A stretch of DNA of 64,000 nucleotides from Candidatus Gastranaerophilales bacterium (GCA_947625305.1 CANQNW010000002.1:156581-220580), one strand, 5' to 3'; positions 55,305 through 62,929 are shown, counted from the first letter of the stretch. Notes: a model not told the origin generated them from the letters alone. Numbers and translations: made by a program.

Positions 55305-55326
55305 CATCAACAAAAAGGAGAAAATT

Positions 55327-56538
55327 ATGGAAATGAATTCTTATCAATTGAAAAAGCCCGCGGGGGGGGGTAAAACCGTTTCTAAAGAATCTTGTATACA
55401 AAATTTATTTTCAGTTAGAAACTTTTACGAAACAGATAAAAATGATATGGTTAAGTCTAAATACAAATTACTTAGTATCTTAGGTCTTAAATTTAAAATT
55501 AAAACAAAATTATCAAGGATTGAAAAACATCTTCTTCACCGTATCAGCGTACTTAAAGAAATACTATACGAAAAAGATGCCAATTTATATTCTGATTTTA
55601 ATTATATTTCAGCCAGAGAAGATATTAATAAAATCTATGAAAGTACAGAACCTGAAGATAAAGCTTTGGTTGATGCTCTTTATAAAAATCTGGACGAAAC
55701 GGCAAAAAACCACCTGACAGCAATTTTTACAAGAAATAAAAGAGTTGTTGACTATAAAAACTTACTGAAAAAACTACCCCTAAGCAATAAAATTCTAACT
55801 AAAGATGAATTGGAGCAATTTAATAAGACCCTTCAATTTAAAAAAGAAGTTGAATTTTTAGGGGATTGCTACAAATGGCATGACTACTTTTTACCTGTTG
55901 ATTTCTTCCAAGAATCCGTATTTATTTACAAACACGGAACTGACAGTTTGATTAATAAGGATATTAAAGGTGTAATCATAGATGCAGGTGCAAATATAGG
56001 CGACTCGGGAATAATGTTCGACAGAAACTTCCCTGATAACAAAATAATTTGCTTTGAACCTGAAGAACACAACTTAAATTTGTTACAAAAAACTTTTGAG
56101 CTTAATAAACCTAAAAATATTACCGTAGAAAAATTAGGAATAGGCGATGAAGTAACAACGGCTTATATTAATAATGCAGCCGGCGGTTCAAAAGTATCGG
56201 AAAAATGTGAAAAAGACGAACAAAAAATAAATATTACAACTATAGACAAATATGTTAAAGACAATAATATTAAAGTCGGACTTATTAAAGTAGACATTGA
56301 AGGCTTTGAATCTAACCTTATTAGAGGAGCACAGGAAACTTTAAGAACTCAGGCTCCCACATTACTCATCAGCATTTATCATTCAACGGATGATTTCTAT
56401 AAATTAAAACCTATGATTGAAGAAGTTATGAAAGATTCAAAATTTACTTACAGATATGACTTCTTTCAACCGATTTATAACAGCGCAATAGCTGAATGCC
56501 TGTTAACTTGCGAATGCATTAACAAAGAAGATAATTAG
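55327..56538 (+). CDS. FkbM family methyltransferase
   Basis: A 403-residue protein from the ATG at 55327, chosen for its AAGGAG and because the upstream frame covers the promoter. Residues about 215-400 are an FkbM SAM methyltransferase: KGVIIDAGANIGDSGIMFDR, ICFEPEEHNLNLLQ, TTIDKYVKDNN and LIKVDIEGFESNLIRGAQET. FkbM enzymes O-methylate sugars or other hydroxyls. The N-terminal 200 residues are helical, with LLSILGLKFKIKTK resembling the short motif seen in glycan-locus proteins. A 9-G run at codons 12-15 encodes Gly-Gly-Gly. A terminator follows. Confidence 0.9.
   Translation: MEMNSYQLKKPAGGGKTVSKESCIQNLFSVRNFYETDKNDMVKSKYKLLSILGLKFKIKTKLSRIEKHLLHRISVLKEILYEKDANLYSDFNYISAREDINKIYESTEPEDKALVDALYKNLDETAKNHLTAIFTRNKRVVDYKNLLKKLPLSNKILTKDELEQFNKTLQFKKEVEFLGDCYKWHDYFLPVDFFQESVFIYKHGTDSLINKDIKGVIIDAGANIGDSGIMFDRNFPDNKIICFEPEEHNLNLLQKTFELNKPKNITVEKLGIGDEVTTAYINNAAGGSKVSEKCEKDEQKINITTIDKYVKDNNIKVGLIKVDIEGFESNLIRGAQETLRTQAPTLLISIYHSTDDFYKLKPMIEEVMKDSKFTYRYDFFQPIYNSAIAECLLTCECINKEDN
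55362..55370 (+). repeat. poly-G tract (9 G) in the FkbM gene
   Basis: Nine G, read GCG GGG GGG GGT, at codons 12-15 from the ATG. A slip by one brings a stop before residue 60. It lies about 170 bases from the tract in the divergent operon. Confidence 0.95.
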
Positions 56539-56585
56539 GGCAGAATTTTAAAACTATTACTCCGCCTGATATACACAAAGTAATT

Positions 56586-56625
56586 GCAGAAGAAGTTTTT
56601 ATAAAACTTCTTCTGCCCATTTTTT
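56586..56625 (+). terminator. terminator of the FkbM gene, overlapping the end of the flavodoxin gene
   Basis: A perfect 14-bp stem, GCAGAAGAAGTTTT with AAAACTTCTTCTGC, and a 3-base loop, followed by CCATTTTTT. The stem includes the last codons and stop of the convergent flavodoxin gene. Confidence 0.85.
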
Positions 56626-57180
56626 AAGTTCTTCTTTAGAAGGATGATTATTAAATAATTTACCTTCTTTAATTTGAGTTGAAGCAGAAACACTTTTTTT
56701 CAGGTTTTCAACCGTTCTTCCAAACCCGCTTCCGCCTGATGTCGCAAAGAGAATGATTTTTTTGTTTGCTAATTCGTGAGCTTCTAAAAATGTATTAACT
56801 ATAGTCGGAGCTATATACCACCAGATAGGGAAACCTAAAAATATTGTGTCATAACTATCCGTTGAAAAATCATCTTTAACTATTTCGGGACGGGAATTAT
56901 GGTCGTTCATTTCAAGTGTACTTCTTGCATTTTTATCCATCCAGTTTAAATCAGCGCTTGTATAAGGAACTTTCGGTTTTATCTCATAAATATCAGCATT
57001 TATTGCATCTGCCAAGTTTTGAGCAACTTGTTTTGTTGTTCCCGTTGCACTAAAATATGCCACTAATGTTTTTTTATCCATATTTGTATCCTCCTTTGCC
57101 TGCGTTTTACCGTTCAGAGCAAATACTGCTGCTGAACCTATAATAATTAACCCTAAAATTATCAAAAATATATTTTTCAT
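56599..57180 (-). CDS. membrane-anchored or exported flavodoxin
   Basis: A 193-residue protein with an N-terminal hydrophobic segment (residues 2-22) and then a flavodoxin domain. The FMN phosphate loop FSATGTTKQVAQNLA is followed by YDTIFLGFPIWWYIAPTIVN and FATSGGSGFGRTVENLKK. It should carry electrons with FMN, probably on the outer face if the signal is cleaved or retained as an anchor. Related exported flavodoxins sit with cupin and carboxymuconolactone-decarboxylase genes, as they do here (58135-59480), which suggests a shared redox role, by inference. Confidence 0.9.
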   Translation of the reverse strand: MKNIFLIILGLIIIGSAAVFALNGKTQAKEDTNMDKKTLVAYFSATGTTKQVAQNLADAINADIYEIKPKVPYTSADLNWMDKNARSTLEMNDHNSRPEIVKDDFSTDSYDTIFLGFPIWWYIAPTIVNTFLEAHELANKKIILFATSGGSGFGRTVENLKKSVSASTQIKEGKLFNNHPSKEELKKWAEEVL

Positions 57181-57224
57181 TTATGTTCTCCTTATTTTGA
57201 GAGCGGCGCATTGAAAAGGTTAGC

Positions 57225-57348
57225 ACTCGTACAGCGACGATGAGCGGAATTTCGGACGGACGCAAGTCCGGTAAGCGAGGGTAAAGCGCATGTAAGACGA
57301 AGTCGAGCGAGCGACTATCCCGAGCGAAAAGAAATTTCAAGACAGTCG
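57225..57348 (-). repeat. GC-richer intergenic repeat, copy B
   Basis: It lies within the 353-base gene-free interval 57181-57533 and is much richer in G and C than the neighbours. On the minus strand it reads TGTCTTGAAATTTCTTTTCG, then CTCGGGATAG, CTCGACTTCGTCTTAC, CCTCGCTTACCGGAC and GTCCGAAATTCCGC. The first 38 bases match copy C (59513-59550) with about 4 differences, in the opposite orientation, and the block order matches copy A at 286-394. A GGAC/GTCC hairpin is inside. The ORF that crosses it is not a gene. Confidence 0.65.
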
Positions 57349-57454
57349 GTGGTAGAGTGCGACACTAGATTATATTTATAATTTTAATGAATTGTAAACC
57401 CGCCGTCAAGCGATACTCGGTTTTGCTCCCGTTACCAAAATAACTAAAATTATA

Positions 57455-57490
57455 GAACGGCAAGTGATATATTTATATCACTTGCCGTTC
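57455..57490. terminator. 17-bp perfect hairpin, probable terminator
   Basis: GAACGGCAAGTGATATA pairs perfectly with TATATCACTTGCCGTTC around a 2-base loop. It lies about 45 bases beyond the stop of the 141-residue gene on the minus strand, with TATAATTTTAG following on that strand. A weak T run makes an operator or other RNA role possible. Confidence 0.6.
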
Positions 57491-57533
57491 TTCACACTTA
57501 TAGAGAAATAATTAAATAACCTGCTTTAGCTAA

Positions 57534-57959
57534 TTATTCGCCTACTTTTGCTTTTTTAAATTCATCAGCAACAATTCTTGCATTATCTCTTGTTTCTTTT
57601 TTACCGATATCAAATAATTTAGTAAAAATGAATGCTGCACATGCTACAGCAAAACCTGTCATTGCCGCATTTTTTGCTACTGCTTTAAAATTAATTTTTC
57701 CTTTTGTAACGAAATCTCTTACTTTTGCAAAAGCAATATCCAGTTGTTTATTTGCCAAATCAGCTGCTTCTTGTGTTCCTTTAAAAAATGGAGTATTAAA
57801 TTTCTTTTGGTTTGCAATTTGTCCTCTGATTTGAGCGATATATTCATCAGGATGTTTTAATATCTTTATTTGTTTAACGGCATTTGATACGGCACCTATA
57901 CCGACCCCTACAGTCCCTGCAATAGCTGTTGTTTTTGCTACATTAATTCTATTTTCCAT
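57534..57959 (-). CDS. small two-helix membrane protein with FFKG motif
   Basis: A 141-residue protein with hydrophobic segments at about 10-28 (TTAIAGTVGVGIGAVSNAV) and 95-113 (AAMTGFAVACAAFIFTKLF), separated by a basic, helical loop. The loop contains FNTPFFKG at 54-61, similar to the NTAFKG and NPTFKG motifs of two other proteins here. No family is recognised. The lineage-type composition matches the other uncharacterised membrane proteins of the window. Confidence 0.7.
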   Translation of the reverse strand: MENRINVAKTTAIAGTVGVGIGAVSNAVKQIKILKHPDEYIAQIRGQIANQKKFNTPFFKGTQEAADLANKQLDIAFAKVRDFVTKGKINFKAVAKNAAMTGFAVACAAFIFTKLFDIGKKETRDNARIVADEFKKAKVGE

Positions 57960-58134
57960 ACCTACCTCTTTCTGTTTTAATTTTTGGTATTTTTAATAAA
58001 TAATATCAATTATAATTATTGTCTTTTATTAAAAAATAATTTACAATTATTAATATTTGTGAAATTATTGTATATTTATTGTATTTTTAATCCAACCGTT
58101 ATATTCACATTGTGTTAACAAAAGGGAAAAAATA

Positions 58135-58974
58135 ATGAAAAAAATAATTACAATCCTATTATTAATTATGCTTTCAATAAGTTCTACAGCTTTTGCAAAG
58201 GAGGATAAAATGACAAGAAGCGACATTGCAAATAAAAACTTAGAAACACTTTTTAATATCAGCCTTGAAAATAACAAGGGCGCAGATAAAGATTTTATGG
58301 ACATTTTGCAAAAATATATCTTTGGTGAAGTTTTTGAGGTGGGAAATTTGGATATTAAAACAAGAGAACTTTTGACTGTTACAACTCTCACCTGCCTGCA
58401 AACACTCCCACAGTTAAAGGCTCATATTAATGGGGCATTAAATGCAGGTAACAATCCTATTGAAATTAGAGAGGCAATATATCAATGCGCTCCTTTTATC
58501 GGTTTTCCTAAAACCCTCAACGCAATAGCCGTTTTTAATGAAGTCATAAAAGAAAGAGGACTTGAAAACAAGTTAAAATCAACTGCTACAACAACCGAAA
58601 CCGACAGATTTAAAAAAGGATATGAGATACAAAATCCCCTATATGGCGATGAAATAAAAGAAAACTTTAAAAATCTGCCTGATAATATGGGTGATGATGT
58701 CGCAAGATTTCTTACGGAAGTCTGCTTTGGCGATTATTACACAAGAGAAGGACTTGACCTTAAAACAAGAGAGCTTTTAACAATTGCAATCTTAACAACA
58801 ACAAAAAATACTGATACACTGAAAAGCCACATTAAAGGCAATTTAAAAGCAGGCAACTCTATTGAAACAATAACGGCTTCAATTATTCAAATTATGCCAT
58901 ATATCGGTTTTCCTGACAGTTTTGCCGCATTAAAAACAGTTCAGGAAATAATGAAAGAAGAAAAAATAAAATGA
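58135..58974 (+). CDS. exported carboxymuconolactone-decarboxylase-like protein, two domains
   Basis: A 279-residue protein with a signal peptide (cleavage near residue 22, TAFA-K) and two CMD/AhpD-like domains. The first holds LDIKTRELLTVTTLTCL and INGALNAGNNPIEIREAIYQ, the second LDLKTRELLTIAILTTT and IKGNLKAGNSIETITASIIQ. Each ends in P-[FY]-IGFP. The AhpD CxxC pair is absent, so a peroxidase cycle is not supported. The stop overlaps the next start by 4 bases. The function of this exported group is unknown; it pairs with a cupin here. Confidence 0.9.
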   Translation: MKKIITILLLIMLSISSTAFAKEDKMTRSDIANKNLETLFNISLENNKGADKDFMDILQKYIFGEVFEVGNLDIKTRELLTVTTLTCLQTLPQLKAHINGALNAGNNPIEIREAIYQCAPFIGFPKTLNAIAVFNEVIKERGLENKLKSTATTTETDRFKKGYEIQNPLYGDEIKENFKNLPDNMGDDVARFLTEVCFGDYYTREGLDLKTRELLTIAILTTTKNTDTLKSHIKGNLKAGNSIETITASIIQIMPYIGFPDSFAALKTVQEIMKEEKIK

Positions 58975-59480
58975 AAAAGATAATTATAGTTTTAATATCA
59001 ATTATATTTATATCTGCAAATTTAGCCTTTGCAGGAATTAAAAAGGAGAAAACAACAGTGTTAACTAAAGAAGAATATCAAAAAACCATAATGTTTCCGA
59101 TTGGAAACCCAAATGACGCATATAAACAATATTTCACAGGTCAAAGCTATATTTCGCCAATCTCAACAAGCCAAGTTAAAATGTTTAACGTAACTTTTGA
59201 ACCTAAATGCAGAAATAACTGGCATATCCACAAGGCAAAATCAGGCGGAGGTCAAATTTTAATTGCAATAGGCGGTCGAGGCTACTACCAAGAGTGGGGC
59301 AAAGACCCGATTGAAATGAAAGCGGGAGACGTTATAAATATTCCTGCAAACGTTAAGCACTGGCACGGGAGCGCACCTGACAGCTGGTTTTCTCATATAG
59401 CAGTTGAAGTTGACGGCACTGAAACCGAAAATGTCTGGCTTGAAGCCGTAGACGATGAACAGTATTCAAAATTAAAATAA
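58971..59480 (+). CDS. exported cupin domain protein
   Basis: A 169-residue protein with a signal peptide (residues 1-21, NLAFA-G) and one cupin barrel. Metal ligands appear in RNNWHIHKAKSGGGQILI and later in VKHWHGSAPDSWFSHIA, with GRGYYQEWGKDPIEMKAGDVINIPANV between, matching the two cupin motifs. Similar proteins are found fused to CMD domains; here they are adjacent and overlap by 4 bases. The substrate is unknown, and the flavodoxin nearby suggests a redox or detoxification setting. Confidence 0.9.
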   Translation: MKKIIIVLISIIFISANLAFAGIKKEKTTVLTKEEYQKTIMFPIGNPNDAYKQYFTGQSYISPISTSQVKMFNVTFEPKCRNNWHIHKAKSGGGQILIAIGGRGYYQEWGKDPIEMKAGDVINIPANVKHWHGSAPDSWFSHIAVEVDGTETENVWLEAVDDEQYSKLK

Positions 59481-59512
59481 GACTTAAAGTCTAATTCGGT
59501 GCCAAACTTTTC

Positions 59513-59588
59513 CGCCGACTGTCCTAAAATTTCTTTTTGCTCGGGATAGCTATTTATTGACTTCGTATTGCACCTGCTATGCTCGCAT
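59513..59588 (+). repeat. GC-richer intergenic repeat, copy C
   Basis: It starts CCGCCGACTGTCCTAAAATT, then TCTTTTTGCTCGGGATAG and GACTTCGTATTGCAC, then GCTCGCATTA. It matches the minus strand of copy B closely over the first 38 bases, so B and C form an inverted pair around the 141-residue gene, the CMD gene and the cupin gene. It is less GC-rich at its end than B and A. Confidence 0.62.
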
Positions 59589-59594
59589 TAACAA

Positions 59595-59650
59595 TTGGAA
59601 AAACATGTGTACAGCCTTTTTTTGCCGTACACATGTTAATTGTTGCAGTT
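59595..59650 (-). terminator. terminator after the dxs homologue
   Basis: ACATGTGTAC at 59603-59612 pairs with GTACACATGT at 59627-59636 and AACAATT/AATTGTT extend the arms. On the minus strand, in the direction of dxs transcription, the stem is followed by TTTTT. Confidence 0.72.
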
Positions 59651-59660
59651 AAAATTGCTA

Positions 59661-61415
59661 TTACTTAATAAAATCTTTGATGACATTTACAAGATTTTCT
59701 GATGAAATGCCGTTTTCTTTCAATAGTTCATCAGCATCAAAATCCGTATGGAATGCTTTAGATATACCGTAATTTAAAACTTTCATATCGCTGTTTCCAT
59801 AGAACGATGCAATGTTTTGTCCGTAGCCAGACATCAATTCGCCATCTTCTATTGTGATAACAAGTTGATGTTTGTCCTTTAATTCATTTAGCAGTTCTTC
59901 ATCTAAACCTGTCAAAAATCTCGGATTTACGACTGTAATATCAAGTCCTGTTTCGTCTTTAACTTTTTGTGCGGTTTTCATAGCTAAGGGCATTAAGACA
60001 CCAACAGCGAATAAAGCTACTTTAGAACCCGCTTTTTCAACTTTATTCTTATTATATTTTGAATAATCGGTTTCGTCTTTAACTCCTGTTTCAGGCAGAT
60101 TTGCAGGTACTCTTATTCCAACGGGATGTTCTTTTTGCGTGGTTGCAAATTTAAACATTTGGAAATATTCTTCTTTTGTTGTCGGTGCTAAATAGATAAG
60201 ATTTGGAATATGAGCAAACATTTGAATATCGCATAAGCCGATATGTGTATTGGAATTTAATCCATACACCCCAGGTTGCAGCACAAGCATAGTTGCAGGA
60301 GCGTCATTTAAGCATAAGTCGTGAGATATTTGGTCGTATGTCCTTTGAAAGAATGGTGCAAATGTACTAAAGACAACTGTTGCGCCATTTTTTGCAATAC
60401 CTGTACTCATTGCAACCATATTTTCTTCCGCAATTCCGACATCAATAAATTGACCTCTCTTGACATATTCTTCCCTTACTCCTTTTACCATTCCAAGCCC
60501 CATAGGAGTAGCTGCGTTTAAAACTATCGCTTGGGGATTTGTGTCAAGTAATTCTTTTATGCTGTCAAATACGGGGTCATCAGCCTCTTGCATCTTAAAT
60601 TTAGGACTTCCGTCTTCTACGTTAAACGGGCCGCCCGCGTGCCATGCTTCTCTGTCTTTTTCGGCATAAGGTAAACCCTTTCCTTTTATTGTATGGATAT
60701 GCAATACTATCGGGTGGTCAATATCTTTTACACTTTTGAATAAATCAACAAGGCTTTTTATATCATGCCCGTCATCTAAATATTTGTAGTCTAAGCTAAA
60801 GGATTTGAAAATATTGTTTGATGATTGACCTTGGGTTTGCCTTAATTCTTTTAATGTTTTATACATACCGCCATGGTTTTCTGCGATACTTTGGTCATTG
60901 TCGTTTAGAATAATAATTAAATTTTTATTATATTCTCCTGCGTAGTCTAAGCCCTCAAGCGCTTCACCGCCCGATAATGAGCCGTCGCCGATAATTGCGA
61001 TTACATTACCGTTTGCCTGATTTAAATCTCTACCTTTAGCAAGCCCCAAAGCTAAAGAAACAGAGGTTGAAGTGTGTCCTACGGTAAAAATATCGTGTTC
61101 ACTTTCAAGAGGATTTGTGTATCCTGTTACATCGCCAAAATGTTCGCTATCTAAAAATGCCTCTTTTCTGCCCGTTAAGATTTTATGCGGATAACACTGG
61201 TGCGAAACATCAAACACTATTTTATCTTTAGGGGAATCAAAAACATAATGAAGTGCAACCGTCATTTCAACCATCCCTAAATTCGGACCGCTATGACCAC
61301 CGGCTTTACTTATTTTGTTTATCAGAGCCGCTCTTGTTTCATCCGCTAAAACTTCCAATTCTTCCGTATTTAATTTTTTAATGTCTTTTGGACCATTGAT
61401 ATTTTCTAAATACAT
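59661..61415 (-). CDS. dxs: 1-deoxy-D-xylulose-5-phosphate synthase (short form)
   Basis: A 584-residue ThDP enzyme that joins pyruvate and glyceraldehyde 3-phosphate, entry to MEP isoprenoids, thiamine and pyridoxal. It shows AGGHSGPNLGMVEMTVALHY, SHQCYPHKILTGR, the ThDP motif GDGSLSGGEALEGLDYAG with NDN, TIKGKGLPYAE, the second-half VDVGIAEENMVAMS-like block and DRISHDL-type region. It is about 40-50 residues shorter than typical DXS. A TetR gene 16 bases upstream on the same strand suggests local control. It may be a second, accessory DXS. Confidence 0.88.
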   Translation of the reverse strand: MYLENINGPKDIKKLNTEELEVLADETRAALINKISKAGGHSGPNLGMVEMTVALHYVFDSPKDKIVFDVSHQCYPHKILTGRKEAFLDSEHFGDVTGYTNPLESEHDIFTVGHTSTSVSLALGLAKGRDLNQANGNVIAIIGDGSLSGGEALEGLDYAGEYNKNLIIILNDNDQSIAENHGGMYKTLKELRQTQGQSSNNIFKSFSLDYKYLDDGHDIKSLVDLFKSVKDIDHPIVLHIHTIKGKGLPYAEKDREAWHAGGPFNVEDGSPKFKMQEADDPVFDSIKELLDTNPQAIVLNAATPMGLGMVKGVREEYVKRGQFIDVGIAEENMVAMSTGIAKNGATVVFSTFAPFFQRTYDQISHDLCLNDAPATMLVLQPGVYGLNSNTHIGLCDIQMFAHIPNLIYLAPTTKEEYFQMFKFATTQKEHPVGIRVPANLPETGVKDETDYSKYNKNKVEKAGSKVALFAVGVLMPLAMKTAQKVKDETGLDITVVNPRFLTGLDEELLNELKDKHQLVITIEDGELMSGYGQNIASFYGNSDMKVLNYGISKAFHTDFDADELLKENGISSENLVNVIKDFIK

Positions 61416-61431
61416 AGCTATCCTTTCTTTT

Positions 61432-62028
61432 TTACTTTTTCATATACGGGCTTATAATGGAGCCTAAAATTTTTTCACAGAATTTTTCTGTGCGTTCTTT
61501 ATAACTGTATGCCCCACCTGAAATATCCCAGCACAGCATTTGACCGTAAAGAAGGTCTGCAAAGGTTTGCGTTAGCAATTCAACGGGAGTGTCTTTTTTT
61601 AACTCGCCCTTTTGAATTGCATTATTTAATAGTCCGCTAATTGAAGCGATGTCGGCAGCCAACTTTGTTTTTCCGTCAGGGAAAATATCAGGATCTACTG
61701 AATTTCGTACCCATTCTTGACACAACTTCAGACTGCTATTCTCGATATATTGCGCAAAACTTGTCATATAGACTATAAGACGTTTCTCTATTCCTGCATT
61801 ATATGCTAAAGCCTCATCATAAAGTTTTTGGAACATATAGTCACTCAGCGCAAATACAATATCCTCCTTGCGTTTAAAGTAGGTATAAAATGTTCCGTTT
61901 GATACACCAGAGGCTTTTGTAATTTCCTCAATGGATGTATTTATCAGCCCTTTTTTGCATATTATATTTTTAGCCGTTTCAATAAGTTTCTTTTTGGTTT
62001 CCATAGCTGCAAGCTGTCTTTTTGTCAC
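61432..62028 (-). CDS. TetR/AcrR family transcriptional regulator
   Basis: A 198-residue repressor. The helix-turn-helix is at about 28-50 (TSIEEITKASGVSNGTFYTYFKRKEDIVFAL), after a Lys-rich helix (KKKLIETAKNIICKKGLINT). The helical C-terminal ligand domain contains the family QTFADLLYGQMLCWD. It is upstream of and probably co-transcribed with dxs, and divergent from the acetyltransferase gene. An 11-bp inverted repeat in between is the likely operator, so it probably controls both transcription units and itself. The ligand is unknown. Confidence 0.93.
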   Translation of the reverse strand: MTKRQLAAMETKKKLIETAKNIICKKGLINTSIEEITKASGVSNGTFYTYFKRKEDIVFALSDYMFQKLYDEALAYNAGIEKRLIVYMTSFAQYIENSSLKLCQEWVRNSVDPDIFPDGKTKLAADIASISGLLNNAIQKGELKKDTPVELLTQTFADLLYGQMLCWDISGGAYSYKERTEKFCEKILGSIISPYMKK

Positions 62029-62078
62029 AATTAATACCTCATTTACTACCTCTTTACTTTTACAATTTTTATTGTATC

Positions 62079-62107
62079 ATATTCATTGAATGAAAGTCAA
62101 TGAATAT
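62079..62107. promoter_or_regulatory. inverted repeat, probable TetR operator
   Basis: ATATTCATTGA and TCAATGAATAT form perfect 11-base arms with a 7-base spacer. The site lies between the divergent TetR and acetyltransferase genes, the usual place of a TetR-family operator. Confidence 0.75.
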
Positions 62108-62141
62108 TATTCATTATTTTGTATATAATTGTGAGGTAACT

Positions 62142-62690
62142 ATGGAAGAAATAAGAATTGATGTCAGAAATCAAGAACCTGAAAGAATCGAAGAAGCAAG
62201 AAGAAGCTCTGATTTATGTTTTAGAATAAATCAAACAAACCCAACGACTGGTGAATGTAAAGAACTTATTGACGAACTTTTTAATCACACTTTAGGGGAA
62301 AATACGGTTATTCATCCTCCGATTTTTACGATTCTCGCAGATAAAGTTAAAATCGGCAAAAATGTTGTTATATTGAACGGTTTTCAATGTATGTCAGCAG
62401 GCGGTTTAACTATTGAAGACAACACAATGATTTCTCTAAATTGCACGATTGCAACCAATAACCACGATATGTATGAAAGGCATATTATTACCTGTAAACC
62501 CGTTCACATTAAGAAAAACGTATGGATTGGAGTAAATGTAACGATACTTCCCGGTGTTACAATCGGAGAAAATGCAGTAGTTGGCGCTGGTGCGGTTGTA
62601 ACAAAAGATGTTCCCGATAACGCTGTTGTAGTAGGAACCCCCGCTAAAGTGATAAAATATTTAGATAAAGAAAAATTTAAACAAGAGTAA
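62142..62690 (+). CDS. hexapeptide-repeat acetyltransferase
   Basis: A 182-residue left-handed beta-helix acetyltransferase from the ATG at 62142 (GAGG upstream; the frame's earlier ATG lies in the operator). It shows LGENTVIHPPIF, KIGKNVVILNGFQCMSAGG, CTIATNNHDMYERHI with the catalytic His, and KKNVWIGVNVTILPGVTIGE followed by AVVGAGAVVTKDV. This is the galactoside/maltose O-acetyltransferase layout. The acceptor is unknown. It faces the TetR-dxs operon across the operator and is probably under the same control. Confidence 0.93.
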   Translation: MEEIRIDVRNQEPERIEEARRSSDLCFRINQTNPTTGECKELIDELFNHTLGENTVIHPPIFTILADKVKIGKNVVILNGFQCMSAGGLTIEDNTMISLNCTIATNNHDMYERHIITCKPVHIKKNVWIGVNVTILPGVTIGENAVVGAGAVVTKDVPDNAVVVGTPAKVIKYLDKEKFKQE

Positions 62691-62885
62691 AATTAAATAA
62701 CTAAAGAAAAATTGCTATTAAATAATAAAATTTATTCCCTACTGTTAATTTTAAATATTTTGCGCTTTATTTTATACAGTTTTTTGGGTTTTAGTGTCAT
62801 AAATTATAACCCTGCGATTAAACGCAATACGGATTATAAAACAATATTTATCAACATCTGCCTAATTGGATATTTAAAAATAACC

Positions 62886-62913
62886 TTGACAACCTCATAA
62901 AAATTGCGATAAT
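62886..62913 (+). promoter_or_regulatory. sigma-70 type promoter of the BioG-like gene
   Basis: TTGACA, a 16-base spacer and GATAAT. The ATG at 62930 would be only about 10 bases from the transcript start, and no Shine-Dalgarno is visible, so the mRNA may be nearly leaderless. Confidence 0.6.
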
Positions 62914-62929
62914 AGATTAAGAATTATAT

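Noticed and set aside
36532..55370. Poly-G tracts as sequencing or assembly errors
   Set aside because: Every tract length leaves the frame open through a full-length product, and all lie in one functional block, which random errors would not do. Exact length still needs read-level proof.
57107..57340. Minus-strand ORF of 77 codons across repeat copy B
   Set aside because: It is made of the GC-rich repeat, reads Arg/Pro/Leu-rich low-complexity sequence, overlaps the flavodoxin start and has no ribosome site.
62124..62129. TATAAT as the -10 box of the acetyltransferase gene
   Set aside because: It would place the transcript start inside the ribosome site just before the ATG at 62142, so it is not claimed as a promoter.
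62712..62900. Plus-strand ORF of 62 codons upstream of the BioG-like gene
   Set aside because: AT-rich, no ribosome site, and its end covers the TTGACA of a good promoter; probably a chance frame.
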